In this document: positions 37,177 to 47,540 of the stretch, piece by piece
Layout of the letters: each line of letters begins with the position of its first letter
Numbering within the stretch: position 1 is the stretch's first letter
DNA from: Gnetum montanum
Taxonomy: Eukaryota > Streptophyta > Gnetopsida > Gnetales > Gnetaceae
NCBI GenBank assembly: GCA_015680685.1
Contig: MNCI01016127.1
Span: 294,187-358,186, forward strand
DNA: 64,000 nucleotides
Reading direction: 5' to 3'
The notes under the pieces: generated by a model
What the model was told of the DNA's origin: nothing
Seen by the model: the letters and a program-made list of their open reading frames with translations, nothing else
Database searches by the model: none
Made by a program: the position numbers and the translations under genes

Positions 37177-38890
37177 ATGGCTGAAGGAGGGAGGTGAACA
37201 TGTAGCGATTCTTGTTATTCCAGATGAATTGCCTGCACTGCGCAATGTAAGGCATCAACAAACGAGAGAGCCTCTCCCCTGCATTGTGAGAGTGCCGGAA
37301 ATTCTGAAAAAACTGAATCCAAAAGATTATGTCCCCAAGGTGGTTGGCCTAGGTGCATCTGACCACAACCACTTCAACACCAACTTAAACCTCGGATCTC
37401 ACAAACTCAAGGCCCTTGACCATGCTTTACGACGCTTGCTGGATTATCAGCGTTTGGAAGCCACTGATGCAACAACTCCATGGTTGTGTGAGCTCTTTTG
37501 AAAACGAAATCAAAGCATGCTACTCTGAAGATTTTGAGTTTGATGCAGATGTCTTCATGCTGGACGCTGTTGGACGCTGTTTTCCTTCTCGAGTTATGCT
37601 TTTCTTGCCACGGAGTCCTGATGAGTGATCGCTTCCATCCCCTCCTGGATTACAGAACGTTGCGGACATGTGTGGGTATCTCTATAATGGCAGACTTATT
37701 TAAACTGGAGAACCACATTCCGCTGGCTCTCCTGCGTGAGTTGATCACTTGGAAAGGCATGTTTCTTCTCCCCCACCATAATCCTTGTGACTTTGACTTT
37801 TCGCCTATGGTTGAATTATTTCCAATCTGAGGGGGAATGAAGTATATACCGCAGACGATGGAGAATGAGCCTCGGTAAAAACACTTATATAGAATGTTTA
37901 CATCGCTGCATAGTGAAATCCATGTGGTAAGTCAATAAGCTCACGATTTCACTGACTTGATGATATCTTTGTAGTTATTACAATTTACAAATATGTACGC
38001 TTTGAATTAACGGAATAATGAAATACGGCCATATCATTGTTCTGCCTTTTGCTTAAAGGACGCATAAGATATCTCACTAGTGAACAGTCTTCTTGTAGAT
38101 AGCCAACATATTGCAACTTTCCGTTTCCATTTCAAATGAGAAAAGCTGAATGGAATAAATAATGAATGAATGGCCTCGGCCCACACAGGAAGGAGCATGA
38201 ATCAGCTTTCCCAAGGAGGAGCAGAAGCAGCAGCAGATCTTGGAAACGCTGAGGTGAGATATGCAGTTTATGGATTATATCCCTTGTTGGTAGTATTGGG
38301 AAAAGAGTCAATTTCAGGAAGCCGTATAGAGAAGAAGACATGTACTGGGTACTGCCTACAGCCAAAGTGCTGGAGAGAGTAGGAATTGTTGTGCAGCTAT
38401 CAGACGACAACAAACTGTGCTTCGAACAAGGGTGATTTAGGCTCTGCATCTTCCCAAGCTGTTTATAGAACATAGCTCCGAAGCGATGTTGAGAAGCATG
38501 ATGGCATACGAGGAATGTTGCGTGCAATCTGGTGAAAGATTCTTTAACAGAAACATGTCTCTCATGACCGATCTCCTCCAGACTGATAGCGACGCAGCTC
38601 TTCTCATCAGCTAAGGCATTATACCAAATTTTCTTGGAAACAATGAGTGTTGCCCATCTTTTCAACCGCCTCGACATGTTCATCACGATGGACAAATAAA
38701 CGAGATCGATGATGAGATTGTGAGAAAAGTAAGAACATACTACAAGAGCTCACTCAGAGTGATGCTTCGCGATTTCATTAACACTCATTTTGCAAATCCG
38801 TCGTATGCGTGTGCAACTATTGCTGCAGTCGTCGTTCTTGTCTGTACAGTTGTTCACGCTATTTACGCCGTGAAATCTGTTTGGCTTTAG
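37177..38890 (+). pseudogene. DUF247 family plant protein, broken copy
   Basis: This is a host gene relic of the plant-specific DUF247 family (PF03140), membrane-anchored proteins of mostly unknown role, some of which are self-incompatibility determinants in grasses. The likely start is the ATG at 37,177. Visible segments in order are CIVRVPEILKKLNPKDYVPKVV, HKLKALDHALRRLL, ENEIKACYSEDFEFDADVF, a VFLLEL block, MADLFKLENHIPLALLREL, PCDFDF, VLPTAKVLERVGI, LHLPKLFIEHSSEAMLRSMMAYE, LLQTDSDAALL, IIPNFLGNNE, and a C-terminal transmembrane segment at about 38,805-38,890 ending at TAG. Breaks include a shift after codon 6, an extra T at 37,497-37,500, a 10-bp tandem duplication at 37,561-37,580, a stop after MVELFPI, TGA at 38,433, TAA at 38,612 and a shift near 38,650. 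A GTAAGT at about 37,927 may mark an intron. Confidence 0.9.
37561..37580 (+). repeat. 10-bp tandem duplication breaking the DUF247 frame
   Basis: TGGACGCTGT occurs twice in a row. Removing one copy would place the upstream and downstream DUF247 blocks in the same frame at this point, so the duplication is a clear inactivating change. Confidence 0.85.
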
Positions 38891-41117
38891 CACTCACTAT
38901 TATTACTAGTACTATTATCAAAAAATGTCTCTTTCTACTGCTTTAATTTGCTGAGAAACGAGGCGTATTACAATGCTGAGTGTCCTACGCCCATTAGTTT
39001 TCTTTTCAGAGTTGCATCTTACTGGATTGGTCATCTCTGTACTGGTATTCTACTTACGGTTATGTTTTAGGTTCTTTCCATTCTCTCCCATTTTTAGTAA
39101 TTTGAAAATAAGGTCTACCAAAGTGTAGCTTATAAGGAAGATTATGGATAACAGGAGTAATGTGTTCCTCAATTCCTTTTCCAAGATGTTTCATTCTGCA
39201 GGAGGCCTTGTGTCTTTAGTCATATATTTCGTTTAAATCTACTGAAGGTTGTCCTTTTCTTGCTGTAAACTTTGAATTGGTCTTCAGGGATAGGATCCAC
39301 AAAAAATGAATGTGCACGGGGAATGCAGATGTCATATGGGCTTCATGCTTAGCAAATAATTCTTATAGACAATTTTGTTCGCAGTGGATATGGTGGTGGA
39401 ATTTCATTATATGTTTGTATTATGTATTTGGTTTTATTCTCTTGTAATAATCAATATTGCATAAAACACTCCGTAAAAAGTAGGCTTGGGTTCTTTGCAA
39501 TCATCTCTGAAGAAAATATTTTCCTAGCAAAACTAAAGGAAGTGCTTAAGTTAGAGGAGACGAGACAGAAAGAGAGTACATTAAGGATGTGATTTTAGCA
39601 AGAGGAAAGGAGCCGCCTTATTTAAGCAGAAATTTACTTAGATAATGTTGACATGTATTCAGTAAGAACAAGAAAATGCCGCAATGAAATTTTGCAAGTG
39701 TATGGCAAAAATCAATCCAGATGCTGAAAGCATAAACCGCTGTCATACTATCGTTTTATGGTATCTCTCCCCTGTCCCTCTCTTGTGCATTTTATTTTCA
39801 GGGAAGAAAATCAGGAATTCAAAAGAAACAAATCAGTGCTTACTTTCCTTGTATTGCCTACAGATTTTATTAATTATGCAATATGACTTAATATGTTAGT
39901 GACTTATGTACCGTGGGACATCTTAACTTGAACTTTGTCCTGGGAGAAGATGTGACAGAATTCTCAAGCCACCAAAACTGATGGATTGTGTTGCAAAGGC
40001 TGCAAGTAACCACCGTCATTTCTGTCATTCCTATTCAGTCCACTAAAATGCATTGATAAGAAGCATGCGCTCTAAAGAAAAACAATACTTGTCATGATTT
40101 TTTGCAAAACGTATTGATCACGTTTATGTCCCTGGTACTTTCATGCACTGGTCCCAGATCTCATATTCCAACTTCGGTTTGAAGCACAAATAGTACTGAC
40201 GAAATTTATATTTAATGGGTTTGACTGAGGGCCAAGCCATTCCTTATCATCTTCGGTAGCTGTAGTCGTATGGGTAGTCACTGTGATTAGAATGGGTTGG
40301 AAAAATAGCCAAGCTCTTCATTGGTATTTTTCTGTCAAGCCCAGGTCGAGAAATAACTACCTCAAGTCATAAGACCTTGGTTTAGGCTTGGGCATAACCA
40401 CTCAAAACTCATCTACTTGTTGCAATGCTATGTTGATATGTGGGCTAATAAAATTTAATACATGGTATTAGCTATATTTTTGGTAAAATCTTGGGCATGG
40501 TCCAAGTGCAAAGGATCATATTGATGTATGTGCTATATGATAATAATGATATTGATAATCAATAATTTTTATTGGTAACTTGGTTATTGGTTTTATAGTA
40601 AATTATATTATGGATACTTTTGACATAACATCATTGTTTATAATTTTGATATAAATATAATGACAAGTACACACTCTTGTATAATATACATCAAGAGTAT
40701 CTTGTATAGGAGGTTTATTGCTACCTCTATGTCTAACTGATGTCACTAATATCTTATACATTTTGTTGAGCTACCCTCATTCTAAGCTTGCTTCAAGGGC
40801 ATTTTATGTGTTTTTCTAAGCCACCTCAAAAACACAATGAATCACTTGTTTCTTTCAATGATGACTTTTCTAGTGTTTTGTTGTTGTTTTCTTTTACTTT
40901 TTACATTTTCTTCTTTATTTTATCAAGGCTTTGTAAATTCTCTTAATTATTAATTTTATTTTACTTACTAATTTACCTTAACAGTTAGCCTATCATAGAT
41001 GAGATAAAGGTAAATAATGATGATGATCATTTGTTTTATTTTACTTATTTCTTTACTACCCCTATTTTGGCATTTTAGTAAGAGTTATGACAATGATTAG
41101 GTTGTAAGCTAAAGCTT
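38891..41117. other. Downstream flank of the DUF247 relic, no gene seen
   Basis: The first 1.4 kb keep the G+C-richer, CpG-containing character of the relic and may include its 3' region. Open stretches such as 39,684-39,899 show no family features. From about 40,400 on the sequence becomes AT-rich intergenic DNA. Confidence 0.4.
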
Positions 41118-41308
41118 AGAAGTGCATACCAACAGCAAACCGATGGTTAAACAAGTGGTAACTAGAACATTGAGAAATCTATTATGGTATCTTTGTGATG
41201 ATGAAAATTTTAGATGGTGTAAGAAGTTACTGCAAACAATAGAGTTTGCATATAAAAACTCTAAATGCAAAAACATGGGAGAAACACCATTTAAGTTGGT
41301 GTATGGAT
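41118..41308 (+). pseudogene. Chromovirus integrase fragment
   Basis: An isolated stretch of about 63 codons reads HTNSKPMVKQVVTRTLRNLL, then KKLLQTIEFAYKNSKCKNMG and ETPFKLVYG. This matches the HPQTDGQTERVNRTLE..LR...W..WL..AEFAYN.S....G.SPF..VYG region after the integrase core of gypsy chromoviruses. It is open but truncated on both sides. It could come from the same lineage as the gag-protease relic at 33.3-34.9 kb, but nothing links them physically. Confidence 0.8.
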
Positions 41309-41439
41309 AGTATTCACAATTATAATGTAAGGTGGATGAAGGCAAATCTATTTTAATTTTCTTCAAATATTTCTGCCTTGTTATATTCTTATCTATTTTA
41401 TTTGGTTCCATACCTATTCCCAACAAAATAAACTACAAT

Positions 41440-41652
41440 ATCCTTTTTATTTTTGGGTTTATTTTATAACCTAAGTAATATATAAGGATCTTTGAGGGAG
41501 CATCCTTTACACAACAAATAACACAACAATGGCCAATGCCTGAGCTGTAATCCTCCCCTACATTCTCCTCCATTCTTCTCATTGATTTTCTTTGTGCTTC
41601 AATCTTGAAGCTATGTTGTTGCTAATGGTCCAAGAGTCAATTTTTTGCTAGG
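41440..41652 (+). repeat. Left part of a Copia LTR split by family A
   Basis: It has a TATATAAGG box at 41,479 and C/T-rich sequence that stops at the family A target site (CTAGG). The right part resumes at 50,810 with GGTTTTCCCTAGGGTAA, a phrase typical of the transcript end region in Copia LTRs, and runs to a primer site. The join is inferred from the target duplication. Confidence 0.5.
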
Positions 41653-42514
41653 TGATGAGCGGCAAGGTACCCCTATGCTCAATCATATGAATATGAGCAT
41701 GTACGTGTGATCCAGTCAAACTACATGGACGGACCAGTTGTGGCACCTAGACAGTTATACATTAATCACAATTCGTTGTCTTCCCACCTGGACTAGTATT
41801 TACATTGTCATGTATGGTTTAGTCCAAAGTGAGGTGTATGATGTGATTTCTAATACTATGCTACTCCTAAAGACAATGAGAAATAACTTTTTTAAGCTAA
41901 TAAGAAACAGGACATAAAATCTAAGCTAGCCTAAGTGTGATGAGCATCTGTCCTTAATCATCCATACTCATCTTGAACTTCATGTACTACTTCTACAATT
42001 ACTAAGCGCACATTACTCAAAGCACTACTAAATACGCTATTGGGTTACCACGTAGTTACACTTAAATGTTCATGATTAAGACGTAATCATTATGTATTTA
42101 GCAATAGAAATAGTAAATGATGATAAAAGAAATATTAACTAAGAAAATAATAAATAATAATTAACAATTAAAAACTAAGTGAATGCTGCAATGATGGAGT
42201 AATCTTGATCTTTATTGCCAATTGTGTATGTGTCCAAGTACATCACACTCGAACGAAGGTTTCATACAAATACAAACATCACACTGCAGGCATGCACTTG
42301 GGAAAGAACTGAAAACTAAAATTGACAAAAAGACTCCTAATGACTAAAACAATCTCTAATGCTTTAATGACTTTTCCCTGTGCACCTAAGTGCTATATTT
42401 ATAGGCTAACATAGGTATCAGGATATCATGTATACAATATCGTATCTAGGCTGTGATATCATGTACCTAATATCATGTACCCGATATTGGGGCCTAGCAA
42501 ACCATGATTCATCA
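41653..42514 (-). repeat. Family A 3' LTR
   Basis: This is the 3' LTR in element orientation. The TATA-type TATAAATATA lies at 42,394-42,403 (minus strand). Upstream in U3, at about 42,415-42,495, there is an array of GATATC/CGATAT-like words. The ends are TGATGA and TCATCA, a 6-base terminal inverted repeat. Confidence 0.9.
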
Positions 42515-42523
42515 TACCCCCAT
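42515..42523 (-). other. Family A polypurine tract
   Basis: On the minus strand ATGGGGGTA directly precedes the 3' LTR. The plus-strand copies have the same sequence before their 3' LTRs at 56,111-56,119 and 62,862-62,870. Confidence 0.85.
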
Positions 42524-42705
42524 GATTGAATAAAAACTCATCCTCAAGTCAAACAAAATGATAAATAAGTTCATTTGATTACACAATGGATAGGTATGGG
42601 ATAATGAACTAACTATGAATTATTTCATACCGTAGTGTGGGACTAGACAAAACAAAATTGGAACACCAACACAAAACAAAAATTACAAAATTATTTGGAA
42701 CTCAT

Positions 42706-45540
42706 GTGGTTCCTGGTGGTGGTGGCTCCTCCATGGGATCTTTCCCTTTATCCTATCCTCTAGGTTTTAGAAATGGATAATTCTAAAGGAGCACCTAAAG
42801 TTTTTCTTCCTCTATTTGGAAATCATGTGCCATCCATGCTAATGTTCCAATGTTTGATAGAGTCGACACCTCCAATGGACAGGGTAGTTGTGGGAACATC
42901 TAATTAACTTTGATGTACTATGCTACAAACAGTTGTCTATCCTCCTCATAGGCTTTGGCTTTGTCTCTAAATTCTTGATAATTTGTGAGCTGTTGAGCCA
43001 AGTTTGCTACAACATCCTTTTGACCTTGATAGCTATCGTTGATCACCTCTAGTTCAGAGTTTGCTACCTCTAGTCTCTGCAATGTCTTCTTGTGTTCAAC
43101 AAACTCCGTCTCATATTTGGCATAGGTGGTAGCTACCTATTTTTTAGCTCATTCTTTGGGCATCATGCTATGAACATGGCCAAGTTGGCATACCACAGAT
43201 TTTTCAACTCCATGTATTCTGTAAGATCCTAGATCTGTAGGTCCTGGCTCTTTAATTCTGCTTTATGGGCAAAGGCATAAGTGTTCAGTACAGCTTATCA
43301 GTCAATGTGTTGAGCACTAAAGGAGCTTATGTGATCCTTAGCCATATAGATCTCTTTTTTAATGATCTTCTTATACATCCCCACCTAATCCCAAAAATGT
43401 TCCTTCAATTTTTTATGTCTCTTTGCTTCATTTTATCACGTGCTTATTTCAATGACTATCTTCTAACTGATGGTGCATACCTCCTCAATTGAGAGGGTTC
43501 TATTCTCTCTAGCTAAGTGACTTATGTCTTGGTTGTCTCTTATTAGTTGTTCTCACATCTACTAAAAACTTTCCTTAAGAACATTCTTTTGTTTTCAACT
43601 GTTGTCAACCAAATATTTTTGGTAGCAAGGGGTTTATTTTCTTCTTGTAAGGCCTTGAGTGCTTTTGCATGTGTGTATGTCTAAGCCTATGCTTTTGAAG
43701 CATCCCAATCAACCTTCTCCTTTTTCATTACTACCCTTTTATTCTCCACTAGCAATTTATTGAGGTGCTTGGTCCTAAATGATTCTAGCTGATCGGTTGG
43801 AACAAGTTGGGATGGATCCCACTATTTGGCTTGTAGGGCAACGAACTTTTCCTAGAGTCTTCTTAGTTTTTCTTCTGCGTGTTCAGCCCTAACCTCAACC
43901 AAGACCAGCTTTCCTTTGGTGGAAATGATATTTGATTGTGCCACTGTGACATCTTGGGAGATGTCAAACAAGGACTCATTACTTATCCTATTCACACCAA
44001 GTGATCCAAAGCATTCTCATGTTCCGTAGGAGTCATTGAGGTGCCAGCCAGAACTTGAGCATCATGTGATCCTATAAAATCTACCAATGGCATAACAGAG
44101 ACATTGAATGATTTCTTAATGTGGTCCACAACCACCTCTACTACTCTAGCTGCATCCTGGTGTTGCATGACCACCACCGTGGTGCCCTCACCAATTTCTA
44201 ATTGTGCTTAAAATGATATAGCATTTCCCAAAATCTGTTTAGACCAATCTGATTCCCCTCCTTCTATTTGTATTAAGACCTTTCCCCTTTCATGATTGAT
44301 TAATATGGTGGGCTGTACAACATCATCAATCACCTTGAAGCGATTGGCCTCATCCCTACTTCCCCAACTGACTATTTCTACAATGGCTCACCAACGGTCA
44401 ATAATCTTGCAACAATGAAGGAAGTTGCTAATCCTACTGGCCTATGGGCAATGTGCTAGGCCCTACTTCTTTTTGTTTACTGAGCCTCATGTCTGGAAGT
44501 TGGCTAGGCCCTACTTCTTATTGTTGACTGAGCCTCATGTCTGGAAGTTGGCTAGGCCCTGCTGTTTGAGGTGCAGTGGGCCAAATTGTCTACTCTTGTT
44601 TAGGCTTCAATGTTTCACCAAGATTTTTTTCTTGGTGCTAGTGGCTTCAGTAATTTGGCATATGAATCATTTTGAGCTTTTTGGGGATGTCATTAGTCTA
44701 GCCCAGAATTCTAGCACATCAGCACAACTTCCTAATCAGACATGGAAAGGTCAATGCAAACTTTCCTATCTTATGTTCTTCAAACCACCTTAATATTTCT
44801 GTTAAATACAAATGAGACAAATTGGCATCAACCTTGCCCATCAAGATTGTGGTTCCTCTAGCTACATAGGTAGAGATCTTCTTTAGCCCCTTCGTTGGGA
44901 AGATGTGATAAGTGTCAATTTTAAAATAAATTCTCTTTTCAAGGGTCAGTTCTCCATATGTTTTGTCTTCTTTGTTGTACACCCTCTTTACCCATACTTT
45001 TCTTGCATCAACATCAAAGAGGGTGGATAGATGAGTAACTTTAGGCCTCGTATTTAGAAGATTTAGAACTTCCAAAATGGCCTTTGTAGAGAAATCAACT
45101 GATATTCCATTAGTGTTGACAATGGTGCCTTCCTCTTTATTAGGCCAAAATTGATAGGTTTCCCCAAATACCATTCTCCACTTTTCAAGAGGATAGGCCA
45201 TAGTGGAGATCCCTTAAGTTAATCCTTGATTGGTTCGGGGACGAATTTGGTAAAAGGCCCAAAATTAAGTTCCACAATCACTGTAGTGGATGTGGACCTT
45301 TCTCGAACGGCTTGAACACATTCCATGGACAACATGAGATGTTGTCCTTGTTTGGGTGCCCTGCCCTCTCCATCTTTTGCCTAACTAGATTGTACAGTGA
45401 GAGGGGTTTCTTGATGGATGGTAAACGATTGTGCCTCTTGTTTTGCATGCTCCACATGAGGTCCTTGACCTTTGCCTCTTCTTGGAAATTTGGATGCACC
45501 TTAAGAAGGTCCTCGCTATTGTTCTCATTCAAGGGTCATC
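42706..45540 (-). pseudogene. Family A ORF2: PF20167-like domain plus coiled coil
   Basis: A long minus-strand coding relic of about 900 codons. The first block (45,532-45,278) is hydrophilic. The second (45,201-44,719, 160 open codons) matches the layout of the plant-transposon-protein domain: VNTNGISVDFSTKAILEVLN, then YFKIDTYHIFPTKGLKKIS and FALTFPCLIRKLC at its end. A linker with 16-residue repeats follows, then Gln/Glu/Lys-rich coiled coil (about 43,700-42,920, for example HKKTLQRLEVANSELEVI). The end has a block with LPCPLEVSTLSNIGTLAW and a proline-rich tail (EEPPPPGTT). The plus-strand copy at 53-56 kb has the same three blocks in order. Its biochemical role is unknown. An AG acceptor just upstream (about 45,541) suggests it was expressed from a spliced RNA. 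Stops and shifts make it inactive here. Confidence 0.7.
44455..44565 (-). repeat. 48-bp (16-codon) tandem repeat in ORF2
   Basis: GCTAGGCCCT begins units at 44,455, 44,503 and 44,551. In the ORF2 frame each unit encodes EVGPSQLPDMRLSKQK-like sequence, so the repeat keeps frame. It lies between the PF20167-like domain and the coiled coil. Confidence 0.85.
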
Positions 45541-46019
45541 TGTAATCACACCAAGATCAATTGTTAATAAGGTATTTAATAAGGTTCAATTATCTCATAC
45601 CTTACTCATTGCCTTTAATAAATTTTGAATTCTTGCTTTGTGTGATTTCAATGTGAGAAATTTTTTCAAGAAATTTCTCCTAAAAATTTTAATGTCAGGC
45701 CTGATTTACTCAAGTGACTCCAACTAATAATTTAAATGATTTGAATGAAGGAAGAAAATTAGTTTGGCATGAGTTCTTAATATTTCTTAATATTACTTAC
45801 CCCTATGATGTCCTTTGGGCAATAGCAAATTTTGAGAAAGTTATGTGCAAATTCTACTGTACCCCTTCCCATGACTGAGTTAAACACTCCAAGCTTAAGT
45901 AGGTGTGATTGAAAGGGAAATTGGAGCGTTAATAAGCAAGATATTGATGGTTGAATGTTAGACTCTCAAAGTGCTAAAAATCATGAAAGAAAATTTCAAC
46001 TCCCCTCATATCAACTATT

Positions 46020-46165
46020 GAAAATCACATCAACGCACGTGAGGGGCCCCATATATATAGGTTTTGTGAATGCAATATCACATACATGATAGAGCATACC
46101 TGATATCACATCGGACCCAATACTGGGTACCTGATATCGTGTCCCCTCCAAAATAGGGTGCTTAG
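46020..46165 (-). promoter_or_regulatory. U3-like internal promoter before ORF2
   Basis: On the minus strand this begins like the LTR terminus (TCATCAATTTTACTAAGC). It continues with repeated GATATC words (three clear ones between 46,138 and 46,070) and reaches TATATATA at about 46,048-46,055. Family A LTRs have the same order of terminus, GATATC array and TATA box. It is followed by about 500 bases containing GTAAGTAA at about 45,800 and a T-rich ACAG acceptor at about 45,541, just before ORF2. The likely function is transcription of ORF2 as a separate spliced RNA. The alternative is a leftover U3 from an ancient recombination. Confidence 0.5.
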
Positions 46166-47540
46166 TAAAATTGATGAATTTTTGAGTTTTCACATCCAAA
46201 AATGAAGGATTTGAGATAGATTTGAAATGTCTAGGATGATGTCAAGTGGACATTAAGGCACAAAAAGTATAATGAAAAGGAATTATACAATGAAGTTATT
46301 TGAATAGGATGAGAAAAAAGATCATGTAGTGGTGCAAAGGAAAGTTTGGTTGAAATAATGATAAAGGAAAGAATAGATTGAGCAATGTAGTACTTAGAGG
46401 GTAGAAGATGAAGTGGTGGTGTGCAACAAGTACAAATTACAAAAGTCATGCAAGTGGGTCCTCCCCAAAGCACGTTCCAACCTATCATGGCCTTGTGCAG
46501 CCATGCCTTAAAATGTTCGTAGGCACTAGAAGGGTTAAATGCAATCTGCACCTCTACAACAAAACACACACATGTTAAATGCCACCGTGATGAGGTATGA
46601 ATTCTATGCCACACAAGACACAAGTTAGAAATACTTGGACCATGAGATGAGAAGAATTATAGAAGGGATTGTAGAGATTAGGATGTGAGATAACTTACCC
46701 TGGGCACAATGAATCTAAAGAGTTGTGCATGATTAAAGTACTATTAGCCAATTGTTCCAAGATCATGACCAAGTCCATATCTCTGATCAATGACATCACA
46801 TTGTTTCATCCTAATGATAGACAACCATAAGAGCATCATGACAACAAATTGTATGAACACTTGGCATTTTTCACAAGGAAGGAGTGATTTGAATTTGTCT
46901 ACAGTACATTTTTCTTGATCTTTTCTTTTCTATTTTTCTTCTTTATTTTCTTTTTCTTCTTCTAGCTACTTTTGCACTTTATCTTTCTCAACGAGAATTC
47001 AGAGAAGTTGCCAACCTTCAGGCATGTGTGCGTGTCTTTCTAGTGAGACCCTCTAGAACAACATTGAGTTCCTTTATTAAGTGCTTTTTCCATAATGCTT
47101 ACTCCCATTTTTTGTTTGATCTACAAGGATATTAGTATAACCAAGCTGCATGAAAACACATATAGATGTTTCCAAAGAGAATTCACAAGTCCCCTTGACA
47201 TCACACCCTTGCCATTCCCTCTTAGTCCATCACTCTTTACTCTAAGCATAATGAGTACAAAGTAATTTTATGTTTTAACGATAACAAGAATATCATCGTA
47301 CCCAGAGTAGAACCTCGTATTAATAGAATGGATGGGTGGATGTTGTGGGCTCACTATCCAAATAATTAGTCACTTGTGACTCAATAACATAGAACAACAC
47401 CTCAACCGATGGGTTACATGAGTATTTCATTCACAAATCAGATTACCCACAAAAAGATAAAACAAAAATGAGAAATTATAAAAAAAATTGTAAAACCAAA
47501 GAAAAGGAAAAACATTTACTAATTCTACTTACTAGAATGG
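46166..47540 (-). other. Non-coding spacer between gag and ORF2
   Basis: This is where protease and reverse transcriptase would be expected in an autonomous gypsy element. I see none of their motifs. A pyrimidine/purine-rich run at 46,920-46,985 and assorted AT-rich sequence fill it. A 130-codon open stretch at 46,231-46,623 has no recognisable domain. Confidence 0.5.

Noticed and set aside
38132-38695. 187-codon open frame on the minus strand
   Set aside because: It is antisense to the DUF247 pseudogene, whose plus-strand blocks (VLPTAKVLERVGI, LHLPKLFIEH) explain the same bases.
39684-39899. 71-codon open frame downstream of the DUF247 relic
   Set aside because: There is no family feature and no coding context.
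41653-42514. TGATGA/TCATCA ends as terminal inverted repeats of a DNA transposon
   Set aside because: Two direct copies with primer site and purine tract show they are LTR ends.
44425-44793. 122-codon open frame on the plus strand with repeated HVWKLARP
   Set aside because: It is the reverse of the ORF2 region of family A, and the repeat is the 48-bp ORF2 repeat read backwards.
46231-46623. 130-codon minus-strand open frame inside family A
   Set aside because: It has no recognisable motif, no match to the other family A copies, and a composition like translated non-coding sequence.
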